DNA of 7,611 nt from an uncultured Lachnospiraceae bacterium (GCA_945834545.1 CAMAHO010000113.1:1-7611); one strand, 5' to 3'. Positions 1 to 7,358 are shown, counted from the first letter of the stretch. The notes: a model not told the origin generated them from the letters alone. Numbers and translations: made by a program.

Positions 1-476
1 TGGGCTATACAGCTAATCTAAAGGATTGGGCGGAATTTATCAGAAGAACACCGGATGAGTATGCGAGTTGGATTGAAGGGGGAGCCAAAGAAGGTGAAAT
101 ATTAGAACTGCGAATATTGGAGGATTTAGTGAAGACTACGGACAAAAAAATATTTGTGGATACAAATATTTCTTTAGAAACACTTAAGAAAATTTCAGAT
201 AGAGACCATGTTATGATTATGTTGGCAGACTCGGAAGTCTCCGTATCAAGGTTTTTTGACAGACCGGATAAGGAGAAACAGTTTCTTTATCAGCTGCTGT
301 TAAAGGAAGAAGATCCGGAGGCTGCCTTAGCAAATTTTCGGAGGTGCTTAGAAAAGGTCAATTCTTGGGAAAATTACAATAAGTTTCTTCATTCCGGTTT
401 TCAGGTGGTATTGAGAGATGAGAGCAGAAGCATTGAAGAAACCATGCAGTTGGTGGAGAACTGTTTGAAATTATAA
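1..476 (+). CDS. P-loop kinase/AAA-like protein, C-terminal part (5' end outside window)
   Basis: The reading frame is open from base 3 to the TAA at 474-476, giving 157 visible residues. A TTG at 117 is only an internal codon, because the same frame continues without a stop to the window edge and its upstream residues (GYTANLKDWAEFIRRTPDEY) look like ordinary protein. From memory, this resembles the C-terminal two thirds of a family in Clostridia labelled AAA ATPase or shikimate-kinase-like: a P-loop at the N-terminus (not visible here), then an aromatic, acidic middle, a hydrophobic strand (KIFVDTNIS) that could be the Walker-B-type strand, and a helical C-terminus containing DRPDKEKQFL. 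No Walker A motif can be seen in the window, so nucleotide binding is unproven. The substrate is unknown. It probably shares a transcript with the two short-spaced genes that follow. Confidence 0.6.
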   Translation, partial: GYTANLKDWAEFIRRTPDEYASWIEGGAKEGEILELRILEDLVKTTDKKIFVDTNISLETLKKISDRDHVMIMLADSEVSVSRFFDRPDKEKQFLYQLLLKEEDPEAALANFRRCLEKVNSWENYNKFLHSGFQVVLRDESRSIEETMQLVENCLKL

Positions 477-489
477 CCAGTGATTATTT

Positions 490-630
490 ATGGATGATAA
501 GATATTACAGCTGGAGTGGATGGGTAAGGTTGGTGAAATAGGTGCTTGTAACGGGCATATTCCAATCTATTGTATGGAATACAAAGGAGAGAAAAATCCC
601 ATTCATGATAAGATAGAGAGACAAGTATGA
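490..630 (+). CDS. Hypothetical small protein (46 aa), ATGA-coupled to the downstream glycosylase
   Basis: An ORF starting at ATG 490 and ending at TGA 628-630 would encode MDDKILQLEWMGKVGEIGAC followed by 26 more residues. It begins 13 bases after the preceding gene's stop, and its TGA overlaps the ATG of the alkylation-repair gene (ATGA, 627-630), an arrangement typical of translational coupling. Without it, 150 bases inside an otherwise compact gene group would be empty. Against it, no convincing Shine-Dalgarno sequence precedes ATG 490, and an in-frame stop at 481-483 rules out a longer form. The product is soluble-looking and mixed in charge, with two cysteines (residues 20 and 28) and no membrane segment. 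I do not recognise a family. It could be a genuine small protein, a remnant of a larger gene, or a chance ORF. Confidence 0.4.
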   Translation: MDDKILQLEWMGKVGEIGACNGHIPIYCMEYKGEKNPIHDKIERQV

Positions 631-1334
631 CAGAGGATATAAAAAACCAAACATCAATACAGCGCAAATTATGGGAAGAACAGGACCTTAATTATAAGGA
701 GTTTCAGGCCCCTTTAATTCCTAACATAGACAAAGACCAAATTATTGGAGTGCGGACGCCGAAGCTTAGGAGCATGGCAAAAGAAATCTTTCGGGGAGAG
801 GAAAGAGAAAGAGAAGAATTTCTGAATGCATTGCCCCATAGGTATCTGGAAGAAAACTTACTTCATTTTTTCATAATTGCTCAAATCAAGGAGTATGAGG
901 ATTGCGTGAAGGAAGTGAATCGCTTTCTTCCCTATGTGGACAATTGGGCGGTATGCGACCAGTCAAGCCCAAAGTGTTTCAAGAAAAATCACGATAAACT
1001 AATCGTCGATAGTAAACAGTGGGTGCAAGCCTCCCATATCTATACAAAGCGCTTTGGCATACGGATGCTGATGAATGAATTTCTGGATGCCGATTTCAAA
1101 CCGGAATATTTGGAATTGGTAGCATCCTTAGAAAGTGACGAATACTATCTGGACATGATGATAGCGTGGTACTTTGCAACTGCACTTGCCAAGCAATATG
1201 ATGCAGCAATTCCTTATTTGGAAGACCATCGTCTTTCCCCATCGATACATAAGAAAACCATACAAAAAGCAGTTGACAGTTTTCGTATCTTGGAAGAGAG
1301 GAAGCAGTATCTAAAAAGCCTGCGTGTGAAATAA
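627..1334 (+). CDS. DNA alkylation repair protein, AlkD-type HEAT-repeat glycosylase
   Basis: A 235-residue all-helical protein of the AlkC/AlkD superfamily, whose members excise N3- and N7-alkylated purines without flipping the base. The residues that define AlkD are placed as expected. NWAVCD gives W107 and D111, matching the W109-x3-D113 pair of Bacillus cereus AlkD. RFGIR gives R146, 35 residues after the Asp as in AlkD (D113 to R148). W181 in MMIAWYFATAL fits the third aromatic (W187). The early VRTPKLRSMAKE segment is typical of the family start, and the length is normal. The start at ATG 627 overlaps the stop of the preceding small ORF, and a weak AGAGAG (615-620) lies six bases upstream. 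The gene ends before a hairpin terminator. The enzyme is cytoplasmic and would provide base-excision repair of alkylated DNA. The family is secure; the exact subfamily is not, so no symbol is given. Confidence 0.9.
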   Translation: MTEDIKNQTSIQRKLWEEQDLNYKEFQAPLIPNIDKDQIIGVRTPKLRSMAKEIFRGEEREREEFLNALPHRYLEENLLHFFIIAQIKEYEDCVKEVNRFLPYVDNWAVCDQSSPKCFKKNHDKLIVDSKQWVQASHIYTKRFGIRMLMNEFLDADFKPEYLELVASLESDEYYLDMMIAWYFATALAKQYDAAIPYLEDHRLSPSIHKKTIQKAVDSFRILEERKQYLKSLRVK

Positions 1335-1410
1335 GCGGAAATTACTCTTCCCAAGGCCGCAGCAAATGCTACTCCGATAGAATAAAAATGTATTCCAAGT
1401 GAGGTAGAAT

Positions 1411-1463
1411 AAAAGGTGTTGTCTTCCCCAGAAATGGGTGGAAGATAACACTTTCTCTGTTTT
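1411..1463 (+). terminator. Intrinsic terminator after the alkylation-repair gene
   Basis: The arm 1416-1427 (GTGTTGTCTTCC) pairs with 1440-1451 (GGAAGATAACAC) over 12 bp, including one G-U pair (1421/1446). C1428-C1429 add two pairs with G1437-G1438 across a bulged T1439. AAA 1412-1414 and TTT 1452-1454 can extend the base past a bulged G. A T-rich tail (CTCTGTTTT) follows. The wobble is a legal pair only in the + strand transcript, which suits termination of the upstream gene group. The T run is interrupted, so efficiency is uncertain. On the - strand the hairpin is followed by CTTTTATTC, so weak bidirectional action is possible. Confidence 0.65.
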
Positions 1464-1468
1464 CATGG

Positions 1469-1498
1469 TTGGCATAGGATGACAGACAATGATATAAT
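1469..1498 (+). promoter_or_regulatory. Sigma-A-type promoter for the HD-GYP/kinase/guaD genes
   Basis: A -35 box TTGGCA (1469-1474, five of six consensus bases) lies 18 bases from a perfect -10 box TATAAT (1493-1498). Transcription should begin near 1504-1506, leaving a leader of about 38 bases before ATG 1543. The promoter sits directly after the upstream terminator, so it marks the start of a new transcription unit. The short leader leaves no room for a riboswitch. No clear operator repeat is visible over the promoter. Confidence 0.75.
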
Positions 1499-1542
1499 AC
1501 ACTATGAGAGTTTGCATTGGTATTAGCAGAAGGGGATACAAT

Positions 1543-2625
1543 ATGAGTATGATATTTAAACCGGGAGATATACTGAGCAAAGATATACGAACAGACAAAG
1601 GCATATTACTCATTCCGCATGGGACAAGACTGACAGTAGATATGGTCTCAAAATTGAAGAAATTTTCTATCAATGAGATGGGTATTGCTAGCGAACGTCC
1701 ACCGGTTGGCTTGAATCCGATTTCAGATCATAATATTTCTGCTCAATTTACTAACAACGATGCCAAATTAACCAAGATTGCGGAAAAAGTAGAATCTGTA
1801 AAACAAATATTTGCAGATAATATGAATCCAAAGGAAATAGAGACGATAGCCTATGATACCGCATCTGATATTGTGGAAGAGATTGTTGAATTAGACGGAG
1901 AAACCAATATATGTATTAACGATTTACGAACCAGTGACGAATATACATATCAGCATAGTGTGGATGTATCTATCCTGGCAACCATGCTTGGAAAAAATAT
2001 TGGACTGCCTAAAAAGTATTTAAGTGAGTTAGCTCAGGCAGGATTGTTGCATGATATAGGGAAACAACGCATTCCAAAAGAGATTCTTAACAAACCCACG
2101 CGTCTTACGGATGATGAAATAGTTATTATGAGAACACATAGCATACTTGGCTACGAGATTGCAACGAAGATGCAGCATATCTCGAACGATGTCAAGAGAG
2201 CTATTTTGCAGCACCATGAGAAAATAGATGGAAGCGGATACCCTTATGCGGTTGATCCTTCAGAGTTAGGTCTATATGAAAGAATAATCAGCATAGCAGA
2301 TATATATGATGCGTTAACACATAAGAGATGTTATAAACCACCATTAACCAGCGTGGAAGCTTTTGGTATTATGACAGATGAACTTTCTGCTTTTGACAGG
2401 AACATTTTTGTTGAATTTTTCAAACATATCACATTTTATCCGCTGAACAGTAAAGTGATTCTGACAGATGGCAGTGTTTGGACGATTGTGGATAATAAAA
2501 ATGCCAGACTCCCCAAGGTTATGGATGAGTATGGTCGTGTACTGGATTTGACGACAAGTAATCTGAAGGTATATGGTGTGTATTCTGACGCAATGATGGC
2601 GAAATGGCAAAGTTTCCATGCATAA
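1543..2625 (+). CDS. HD-GYP domain cyclic-di-GMP phosphodiesterase
   Basis: A 360-residue protein. Residues 1-50 form the small N-terminal module (FKPGDILSKDI, GILLIPHGTRL) common before Clostridial HD-GYP domains. Residues about 100-290 are the HD-GYP domain with all metal and signature residues: H138 (YQHSVDVS), H170-D171 in HDIGK, H199, the HH pair 224-225, DGSGYP at 229-234, and D253 in ADIYDAL. Residues about 298-360 form a C-terminal beta extension. Intact HD-GYP enzymes hydrolyse cyclic-di-GMP to pGpG or GMP, so activity is expected. There is no membrane segment and no receiver domain, so the protein is cytoplasmic and its input signal is not evident. ATG 1543 is chosen because AGAAGGGGA (1528-1536) lies six bases upstream. 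An in-frame ATG at 1504 would sit on the transcription start. The sensor kinase follows after 26 bases. Confidence 0.93.
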   Translation: MSMIFKPGDILSKDIRTDKGILLIPHGTRLTVDMVSKLKKFSINEMGIASERPPVGLNPISDHNISAQFTNNDAKLTKIAEKVESVKQIFADNMNPKEIETIAYDTASDIVEEIVELDGETNICINDLRTSDEYTYQHSVDVSILATMLGKNIGLPKKYLSELAQAGLLHDIGKQRIPKEILNKPTRLTDDEIVIMRTHSILGYEIATKMQHISNDVKRAILQHHEKIDGSGYPYAVDPSELGLYERIISIADIYDALTHKRCYKPPLTSVEAFGIMTDELSAFDRNIFVEFFKHITFYPLNSKVILTDGSVWTIVDNKNARLPKVMDEYGRVLDLTTSNLKVYGVYSDAMMAKWQSFHA

Positions 2626-2632
2626 TATACAC

Positions 2633-2638
2633 GGAGGG
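2633..2638 (+). promoter_or_regulatory. Ribosome binding site for the hybrid kinase, long spacing
   Basis: GGAGGG lies 13 bases before ATG 2652, longer than the usual 5-9. No closer start fits: the GTG at 2640 runs into TAG after one codon, and the next in-frame ATG (2682) is farther away with a poor site of its own. The spacing suggests moderate translation of the kinase relative to the upstream phosphodiesterase. Confidence 0.55.
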
Positions 2639-2651
2639 CGTGACATAGCGT

Positions 2652-5234
2652 ATGAAAAACGAAAACAAGAAACGCCATACAATGGAAAAAAAGCGGTGGA
2701 TACATATTTATTCAGTCGTATTGATTGCGGCGCTTATTTTGGTGTGTGCGACTACCATGTGGTTTCGCAGCACCCGTCAGTCTTCTGAAAAGACCGTGAA
2801 TGATATGGTCCGATTCTATCTTACCGAGATTGCCGAGCGAAACTCCGGTGCGATTCTCTTTGAACTAGACAAACGGGTAAGCCAGATACAACGGGTAACG
2901 GATGTGTTAAGTCAGGAAGACCTAAGGGATGAGCAGTGTATAAGAGATTTTGTGGAGACGGTGCAGCAGATTAGCGGATTGGATTTGTTTGCTCTGGTGG
3001 ATGAACAGGGCATGGTCTATACCGAGGATAGTACCTTCTTAGGTACAACGCAGTTTCACTTCCTGTCAAAACCCATTACGCAGCCAAGGGTTGATGTGGA
3101 AAATAGGGATGAAAACAGTCCTATGATAATCATCGCGTCACCTATTACCAGCCCCGAAGGCTCAGAGATTCCCATGGTGTCCTGCTTTACCGGGCTGACC
3201 ATAGAAAACTTAGTTTCCACTATGGAGCTCAATGGTACGGATAATAAGACCGTTTGTCGTCTGTTTAGCGGCGATGGAGTGAAACTGTTGAATGTCTCTG
3301 CGGAGTATCCCAATAGTCGAAATTTGTTTGATGTCTGGGAGGAAACGGCAAGGTTTGCTCCGGGCTATAGCCTGGATAAGATTCGCCAGGATTGGGAAAC
3401 CGGTCAGAGTGGCTATGCGGTGTACTCCGTGGAAGAGGCCGGAAACACCTATATGTACTATAGACCAATTGCTCATATGGGCTTGTATTTCACTGTGGCG
3501 ATGCGCGAAAGCAATATCAATGCGATTGTGAAGGCCGGTACTCAGCGTATGCTGGGTTACAGTATCTGGTATTGTCTCGTGGTGGTAGCATTGCTGTGTG
3601 GCATTCTCTTCATGGTGATCAAGCTGTTCCGCATAGAACGGCAGAACCAGTTGGAAAAGGAACAGCTAAAGATTGTGGGAGCATTGAGCAGTGAGTATGT
3701 GGATGTGTTCCTGGCAGATCTGGAGAAGGATGAATCCACCACTATTAAAAGCTCCGGACAAATGATAGCTCCGGAGAAGAGAATGACGCGTTCTTATCGG
3801 GAAGTATGGAACTATTTTGTGGATCGCTACGTTTTCAAAGAGGATGCAGAAGAGGTGCTTAATACGATTATGCCGGATAGACTCAGTGCCCTGATGACGG
3901 GTTTGTCAGAGTATGATCTGGATTTCCGACTGCAAAGAGAGGATGGCATCCACTATTGCCATGCCAAATATGTCCGTATGGAAACCGGAGAAGATCGATT
4001 TATTGCAGGTCTTCGCAATAACGATGCTCAGGTTCTGGCGGAGCAGGAACGACAGAAGATATTGCAGGATGCATTGACAGAGGCGCAGCACGCCAACCGT
4101 GCAAAGACAACCTTCTTAAACAACATGAGTCACGATATACGTACCCCTATGAATGCTATCATGGGCTTTACCAACATTGCTCTCAAGCAACAGCCAAATC
4201 CTGAGGTCAAGGACTGCCTTGATAAAATCAGTGAAAGTTCGGAGCATTTGCTGACTATGATAAACGATGTTTTGGATATCAGCCGTATTGAAAGCGGGAA
4301 AATAAAGTATACGCCTGTCCCGGTAGATATTTCTACGGTAACAGATGTGGTGTTAGATATTACCAATGGATTCCTGCTCAACCGTGACCTGACCTTCAAG
4401 ATCTGCAGGACAAAATTGGAACCCCCCTATGTGTTGGCAGACCCGGTACGGATACGGGAGGTTTTGGTGAATATTCTCAGCAATGCGGTGAAATACACTG
4501 ACGATGGCGGCACCATTTGCTTTGAAACCGCTTACCAAGTGGATGCAGATGAAAAGCATTTGGTAATGCGCTATCGCATTTCTGATACCGGCGTAGGTAT
4601 GAGTGAGGACTTTTTAGGGCGGATATTTGATGATTTCACCCAGGAGGAGAACGGGGCGAGAACGCAGTACAAGGGTACCGGCCTAGGTATGGCCATCACA
4701 AAGCAGTATGTGGATATGATGGGTGGTACTATCGTTGTGGAGAGCAAAAAGGGTGTTGGTTCTACCTTTACCGTGGAGCTTCCTATGGAGTTTACTACGA
4801 AAGAAGCTGCTGTAAAGCAGGAGTTGCCGCAGAGAAGAGAGAGACTGAATGGAGTTCGTGTGCTGATAGCGGAAGACAATGAACTTAACGCAGAGATATC
4901 GATGATTCAGTTGGAAGACTTGGGAATGAAAGTGACCCGCGCCGTCAACGGCAAACAGGCAGTAGAATGTTTTGTGGGCAGTCCAGAGGGAACCTTTGAT
5001 GTGATTCTTATGGATATTATGATGCCTTTTATGAACGGCTATGAGGCTACCAGGGCAATTCGAAATCTCAAGGAGCGCCCGGATGGGAAAACCATTCCTA
5101 TCATTGCTCTGACAGCAAACGCCTTTGCTGAAGATGTGCAAAACTCCTTAGAGGCGGGAATGAATGGACATTTGTCAAAGCCCATTGTGATAGAGGAGGT
5201 TGTGAAGACCATTCTGTGCAATTTGGACAGATGA
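2652..5234 (+). CDS. Membrane hybrid sensor histidine kinase with C-terminal receiver
   Basis: An 860-residue protein. A first membrane helix (about 16-38) and a second (about 300-326) enclose roughly 260 extracytoplasmic residues resembling a double CACHE ligand sensor (LFALVDEQGMVYTED at about 112-126, and TYMYYRPI to GLYFTVAMRES at about 266-287). A PAS-like cytoplasmic linker (about 340-457) and a helical stretch lead to the HisKA domain with phosphoacceptor H494 in MSHDIRTPMN. The HATPase has its N box at N607-N611, G1 DTGVGM at 645-650, F box FDDF at 659-662 and G2 GTGLGM at 675-680. The receiver (about 735-857) has acidic pair E741-D742, phosphorylatable D788 (LMDIMMP), T821 and K843. 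All catalytic residues are present. There is no HPt or DNA-binding domain, so the output partner must be elsewhere or act through protein contact. It lies between the phosphodiesterase and guaD and is probably co-transcribed with both. Confidence 0.95.
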   Translation: MKNENKKRHTMEKKRWIHIYSVVLIAALILVCATTMWFRSTRQSSEKTVNDMVRFYLTEIAERNSGAILFELDKRVSQIQRVTDVLSQEDLRDEQCIRDFVETVQQISGLDLFALVDEQGMVYTEDSTFLGTTQFHFLSKPITQPRVDVENRDENSPMIIIASPITSPEGSEIPMVSCFTGLTIENLVSTMELNGTDNKTVCRLFSGDGVKLLNVSAEYPNSRNLFDVWEETARFAPGYSLDKIRQDWETGQSGYAVYSVEEAGNTYMYYRPIAHMGLYFTVAMRESNINAIVKAGTQRMLGYSIWYCLVVVALLCGILFMVIKLFRIERQNQLEKEQLKIVGALSSEYVDVFLADLEKDESTTIKSSGQMIAPEKRMTRSYREVWNYFVDRYVFKEDAEEVLNTIMPDRLSALMTGLSEYDLDFRLQREDGIHYCHAKYVRMETGEDRFIAGLRNNDAQVLAEQERQKILQDALTEAQHANRAKTTFLNNMSHDIRTPMNAIMGFTNIALKQQPNPEVKDCLDKISESSEHLLTMINDVLDISRIESGKIKYTPVPVDISTVTDVVLDITNGFLLNRDLTFKICRTKLEPPYVLADPVRIREVLVNILSNAVKYTDDGGTICFETAYQVDADEKHLVMRYRISDTGVGMSEDFLGRIFDDFTQEENGARTQYKGTGLGMAITKQYVDMMGGTIVVESKKGVGSTFTVELPMEFTTKEAAVKQELPQRRERLNGVRVLIAEDNELNAEISMIQLEDLGMKVTRAVNGKQAVECFVGSPEGTFDVILMDIMMPFMNGYEATRAIRNLKERPDGKTIPIIALTANAFAEDVQNSLEAGMNGHLSKPIVIEEVVKTILCNLDR

Positions 5235-5251
5235 TAGTAGGGGGAGGATGT

Positions 5252-6526
5252 ATGAATCCACAGTTTATTCTGAAGGGCTCTGTGGTCTATTCTACAGACA
5301 AAGACCATATTAAAAGCATAGAACAGGGCTATGTTGTCTGTGACAAGGGGATTTGCAGGGGTGTATTTCAGCAGATACCGGAGCAATACCGTGACTTTCC
5401 CCTGTTGGACTTTGGGAATCAGTTAATTTTGCCTGGTATGACAGATTTGCATGTACACGCTCCGCAATATACCTATCGCGGCTTGGGCATGGACTTGGAG
5501 CTGCTGCAGTGGCTTTCTACCTACACCTTTCCGGAGGAGGCCAGGTATCAGGATATGTCCTATGCAAAAGAGGCATACAGCTATTTTACACAGGATTTGA
5601 AAAGAAGCTATACCACCCGGGCGGTAATCTTTGGGACGATTCATAATGAGGCCACCATAGAGCTGATGGACCAATTGGAAGCAACCGGTCTGGTCACCTA
5701 TGTTGGTCGCGTCAATATGGACCGTAACGGTGGAGAAAACTATGAAGAAGCCTCCTGGGAGGCCTCCTTACAGGATACGAAGGAGTGGCTGCAGGCCGTT
5801 AAAAACCGGTATCAGAATACAAAGCCGATTTTAACACCCCGCTTTATTCCCACCTGCTCAGATTCATTGATGAAGGGTCTGGGGGAGCTTATGCAGGAGA
5901 AGGGCTTGAGACTACAATCCCACTTATCGGAAAATCTGGATGAGATTGCCTGGGTAAGGGAATTGGTGCCGGCCTCGGATTGCTACGCTAACGCATATGA
6001 AATATTCGGAACCCTGGGAAATAAGGAATTCCCTGTGGTTATGGCCCATTGTGTATACAGTGATGAGAGAGAAATGGAGATACTAAAGAGGTATGGAGTG
6101 TTTGTTGCCCATTGTCCCTCATCCAATGTAAATGTTTGCAGTGGATTGGCTCCTGTGAAGAAACAGCTGGAATATGGCTTAAGGGTTGGCATAGGCACGG
6201 ATGTGGCGGGTGGCTCGTCTATCAATATGTTAGCCGCCATGTTGACAGCTATACAGGTGTCCAAAATGTATAATCGGGTGATAGACAGAGAATGCCCTCC
6301 CCTTACCTTTGAAGAGGTTTTCTATCTGGCTACCTTAGGTGGTGGAGCATACTTTGGCAAGGTGGGAAGCTTTCAAGAGGGCTATGAGTTTGATGCTCTT
6401 GTGATAGATGATTCGAAGATAAAATCCACGCGCTCTTTGACTCCCAGAGAGAGGGCAGAGCGCATGGTGTATATGAACGAGGAATGTATGATTACGAAAA
6501 AGTATGTAAGGGGCGTGGAAATCTAA
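5252..6526 (+). CDS. guaD: Guanine deaminase (amidohydrolase superfamily)
   Basis: A 424-residue enzyme converting guanine to xanthine and ammonia with a bound zinc. The signature PGMTDLHVHAPQY supplies H67 and H69 (metal) and Q72. DLELLQWLSTYTFPEE (81-96) and RVNMDRN (153-159) are segments I recognise from guanine deaminases, including the human enzyme. TPRF gives R197 for substrate contact, SHLSEN gives H224 and E227, MAHCVYS gives H266, and GTDVAGG gives metal ligand D317. Length matches bacterial GuaD. ATG 5252 is preferred because GGAGG (5243-5247) precedes it closely. An in-frame GTG at 5216 would overlap the kinase gene and lacks a better site. The gap after the kinase stop is 17 bases, indicating one operon. 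No terminator is visible at the 3' end; the next gene converges with one base between stops. The enzyme is cytoplasmic and serves purine salvage or nitrogen supply. Confidence 0.94.
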   Translation: MNPQFILKGSVVYSTDKDHIKSIEQGYVVCDKGICRGVFQQIPEQYRDFPLLDFGNQLILPGMTDLHVHAPQYTYRGLGMDLELLQWLSTYTFPEEARYQDMSYAKEAYSYFTQDLKRSYTTRAVIFGTIHNEATIELMDQLEATGLVTYVGRVNMDRNGGENYEEASWEASLQDTKEWLQAVKNRYQNTKPILTPRFIPTCSDSLMKGLGELMQEKGLRLQSHLSENLDEIAWVRELVPASDCYANAYEIFGTLGNKEFPVVMAHCVYSDEREMEILKRYGVFVAHCPSSNVNVCSGLAPVKKQLEYGLRVGIGTDVAGGSSINMLAAMLTAIQVSKMYNRVIDRECPPLTFEEVFYLATLGGGAYFGKVGSFQEGYEFDALVIDDSKIKSTRSLTPRERAERMVYMNEECMITKKYVRGVEI

Positions 6527-6527
6527 G

Positions 6528-7340
6528 CTACCACTCATACTCCTTTAGCCAGTTGTGTACCAGGGTAATCCAGGGCTCCACACTTGGTTCCACACCGTAA
6601 TCGCCTACCTGTGTCAGCTTATTGGCCAGACTCAGGCCGTGGCCTCCCTTTGTAAAGAGATGATAGTCCACAGGGATGTGATGCTTTACTAGCTCAGCTA
6701 CTAAGAGCAGGGAGTTTTGACAAGGAACCAGGCCATCCTCAAAGGTGTGCCAGACAAACGTTTTTGGGAACGCCTCTGTGATGCAGCGTTCCAGGGAAAG
6801 AGAAGCTTTTTTGCTTTCGTATTCCGTGCCCAACAGGTGACGGAAGGAGTCTTGATGGCCGTATTCTCCGGAGGTAATGACAGGGTAGCCTAAAATCATG
6901 CCGTTTGGCTGCAATACAGCGCTGTGGCAGCCAAGGCTTTGGGACACGAAGTCCTGGTTCCAGAAACAACCATAGTTTGCTGCCAGATGCCCGCCTGCGG
7001 AAAAGCCGGCTAAGTAGATGGCATCTTTTTTGAGACCAAAAGGTTCGGCGTTTTCCCGCAGGTAGGAAATACTTTTTCCAACCTCCAACAGTGCAGTGGG
7101 ATAGACAGCCGGGTCTACCGAGTAACGAAGAACAGCGGCGTGATAGCCAAAGGCTAAAAACTGCAAGGCAATGACTTCTGCCTCTCGGTCAGAGGTCATC
7201 TCATACCCCCCTCCCGGGCAGATTAGAATACAAGGTCTCTCTGAGATTTGGATTTCCGGTGATTTGTCATGGATATACAAGGAAAGGGCGGCATACGCCT
7301 GAGAACCCTCACAGTGTAATGGCAATGTTTCCTGATACAT
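6528..7340 (-). CDS. Alpha/beta hydrolase (esterase/lipase-like, BD-FAE/axe-type)
   Basis: A 270-residue serine hydrolase. PGGGY (42-46) supplies the oxyanion loop, corresponding to the HGGG of related esterases. GFSAG (112-116) places the nucleophile at S114. HTFEDGLVP places the acid at D202, and GGHGL places the histidine at H234, so the triad is complete. These features match the small cytoplasmic carbohydrate-esterase or acyl-hydrolase group (COG0657-like) common in gut Clostridia. No signal peptide is visible. The true substrate cannot be read from the sequence; deacetylation of imported sugars is typical for relatives. The start at ATG 7340 is chosen because GGAGG on the - strand (7353-7349) precedes it by eight bases; a TTG at 7355 would place the ribosome site inside the gene. 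It converges on guaD, and its upstream region carries the long structured element described separately. Confidence 0.85.
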   Translation of the reverse strand: MYQETLPLHCEGSQAYAALSLYIHDKSPEIQISERPCILICPGGGYEMTSDREAEVIALQFLAFGYHAAVLRYSVDPAVYPTALLEVGKSISYLRENAEPFGLKKDAIYLAGFSAGGHLAANYGCFWNQDFVSQSLGCHSAVLQPNGMILGYPVITSGEYGHQDSFRHLLGTEYESKKASLSLERCITEAFPKTFVWHTFEDGLVPCQNSLLLVAELVKHHIPVDYHLFTKGGHGLSLANKLTQVGDYGVEPSVEPWITLVHNWLKEYEW

Positions 7341-7347
7341 AGTCGTA

Positions 7348-7358
7348 ACCTCCAATTT
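7348..7358 (-). promoter_or_regulatory. Hydrolase ribosome binding site, repeated in the upstream hairpin
   Basis: Read on the - strand this is AAATTGGAGGT, whose GGAGG core lies eight bases before ATG 7340. Almost the same string (AATTTGGAGGT on the - strand) occurs in the hairpin arm at 7401-7411. The other arm (7423-7433) carries its complement, ACCTCCAAATT on the - strand. That arm could therefore pair either within the hairpin or with this site, with eight contiguous base pairs (ACCTCCAA with TTGGAGGT). Translational control is an inference. Confidence 0.5.

Noticed and set aside
1499..1542. Possible cyclic-di-GMP riboswitch before the HD-GYP gene.
   Set aside because: The leader after the predicted transcription start is only about 38 bases, too short for any known cyclic-di-GMP riboswitch.
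1504..1542. Upstream ATG giving 13 extra residues on the HD-GYP protein.
   Set aside because: It coincides with the predicted transcription start and has no ribosome site, whereas ATG 1543 has AGAAGGGGA at good spacing.
1311..1673. 120-codon ORF on the - strand over the terminator and promoter region.
   Set aside because: It covers the strong + strand promoter, the terminator hairpin and the start of the HD-GYP gene, has no ribosome site of note, and its translation resembles no protein family.
4683..5141. 152-codon ORF on the - strand within the kinase gene.
   Set aside because: It lies wholly inside the HATPase and receiver coding sequence and shows a low-information translation rich in His and Ser, as expected of an antisense shadow.
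5216..5251. GTG start giving 12 extra residues on guanine deaminase.
   Set aside because: It overlaps the kinase gene; the GGAGG at 5243-5247 directs initiation at ATG 5252, and the extra residues do not resemble the family's N-terminus.
7341..7355. TTG start giving five extra residues on the hydrolase.
   Set aside because: The codon overlaps the clear GGAGG ribosome site that serves ATG 7340.
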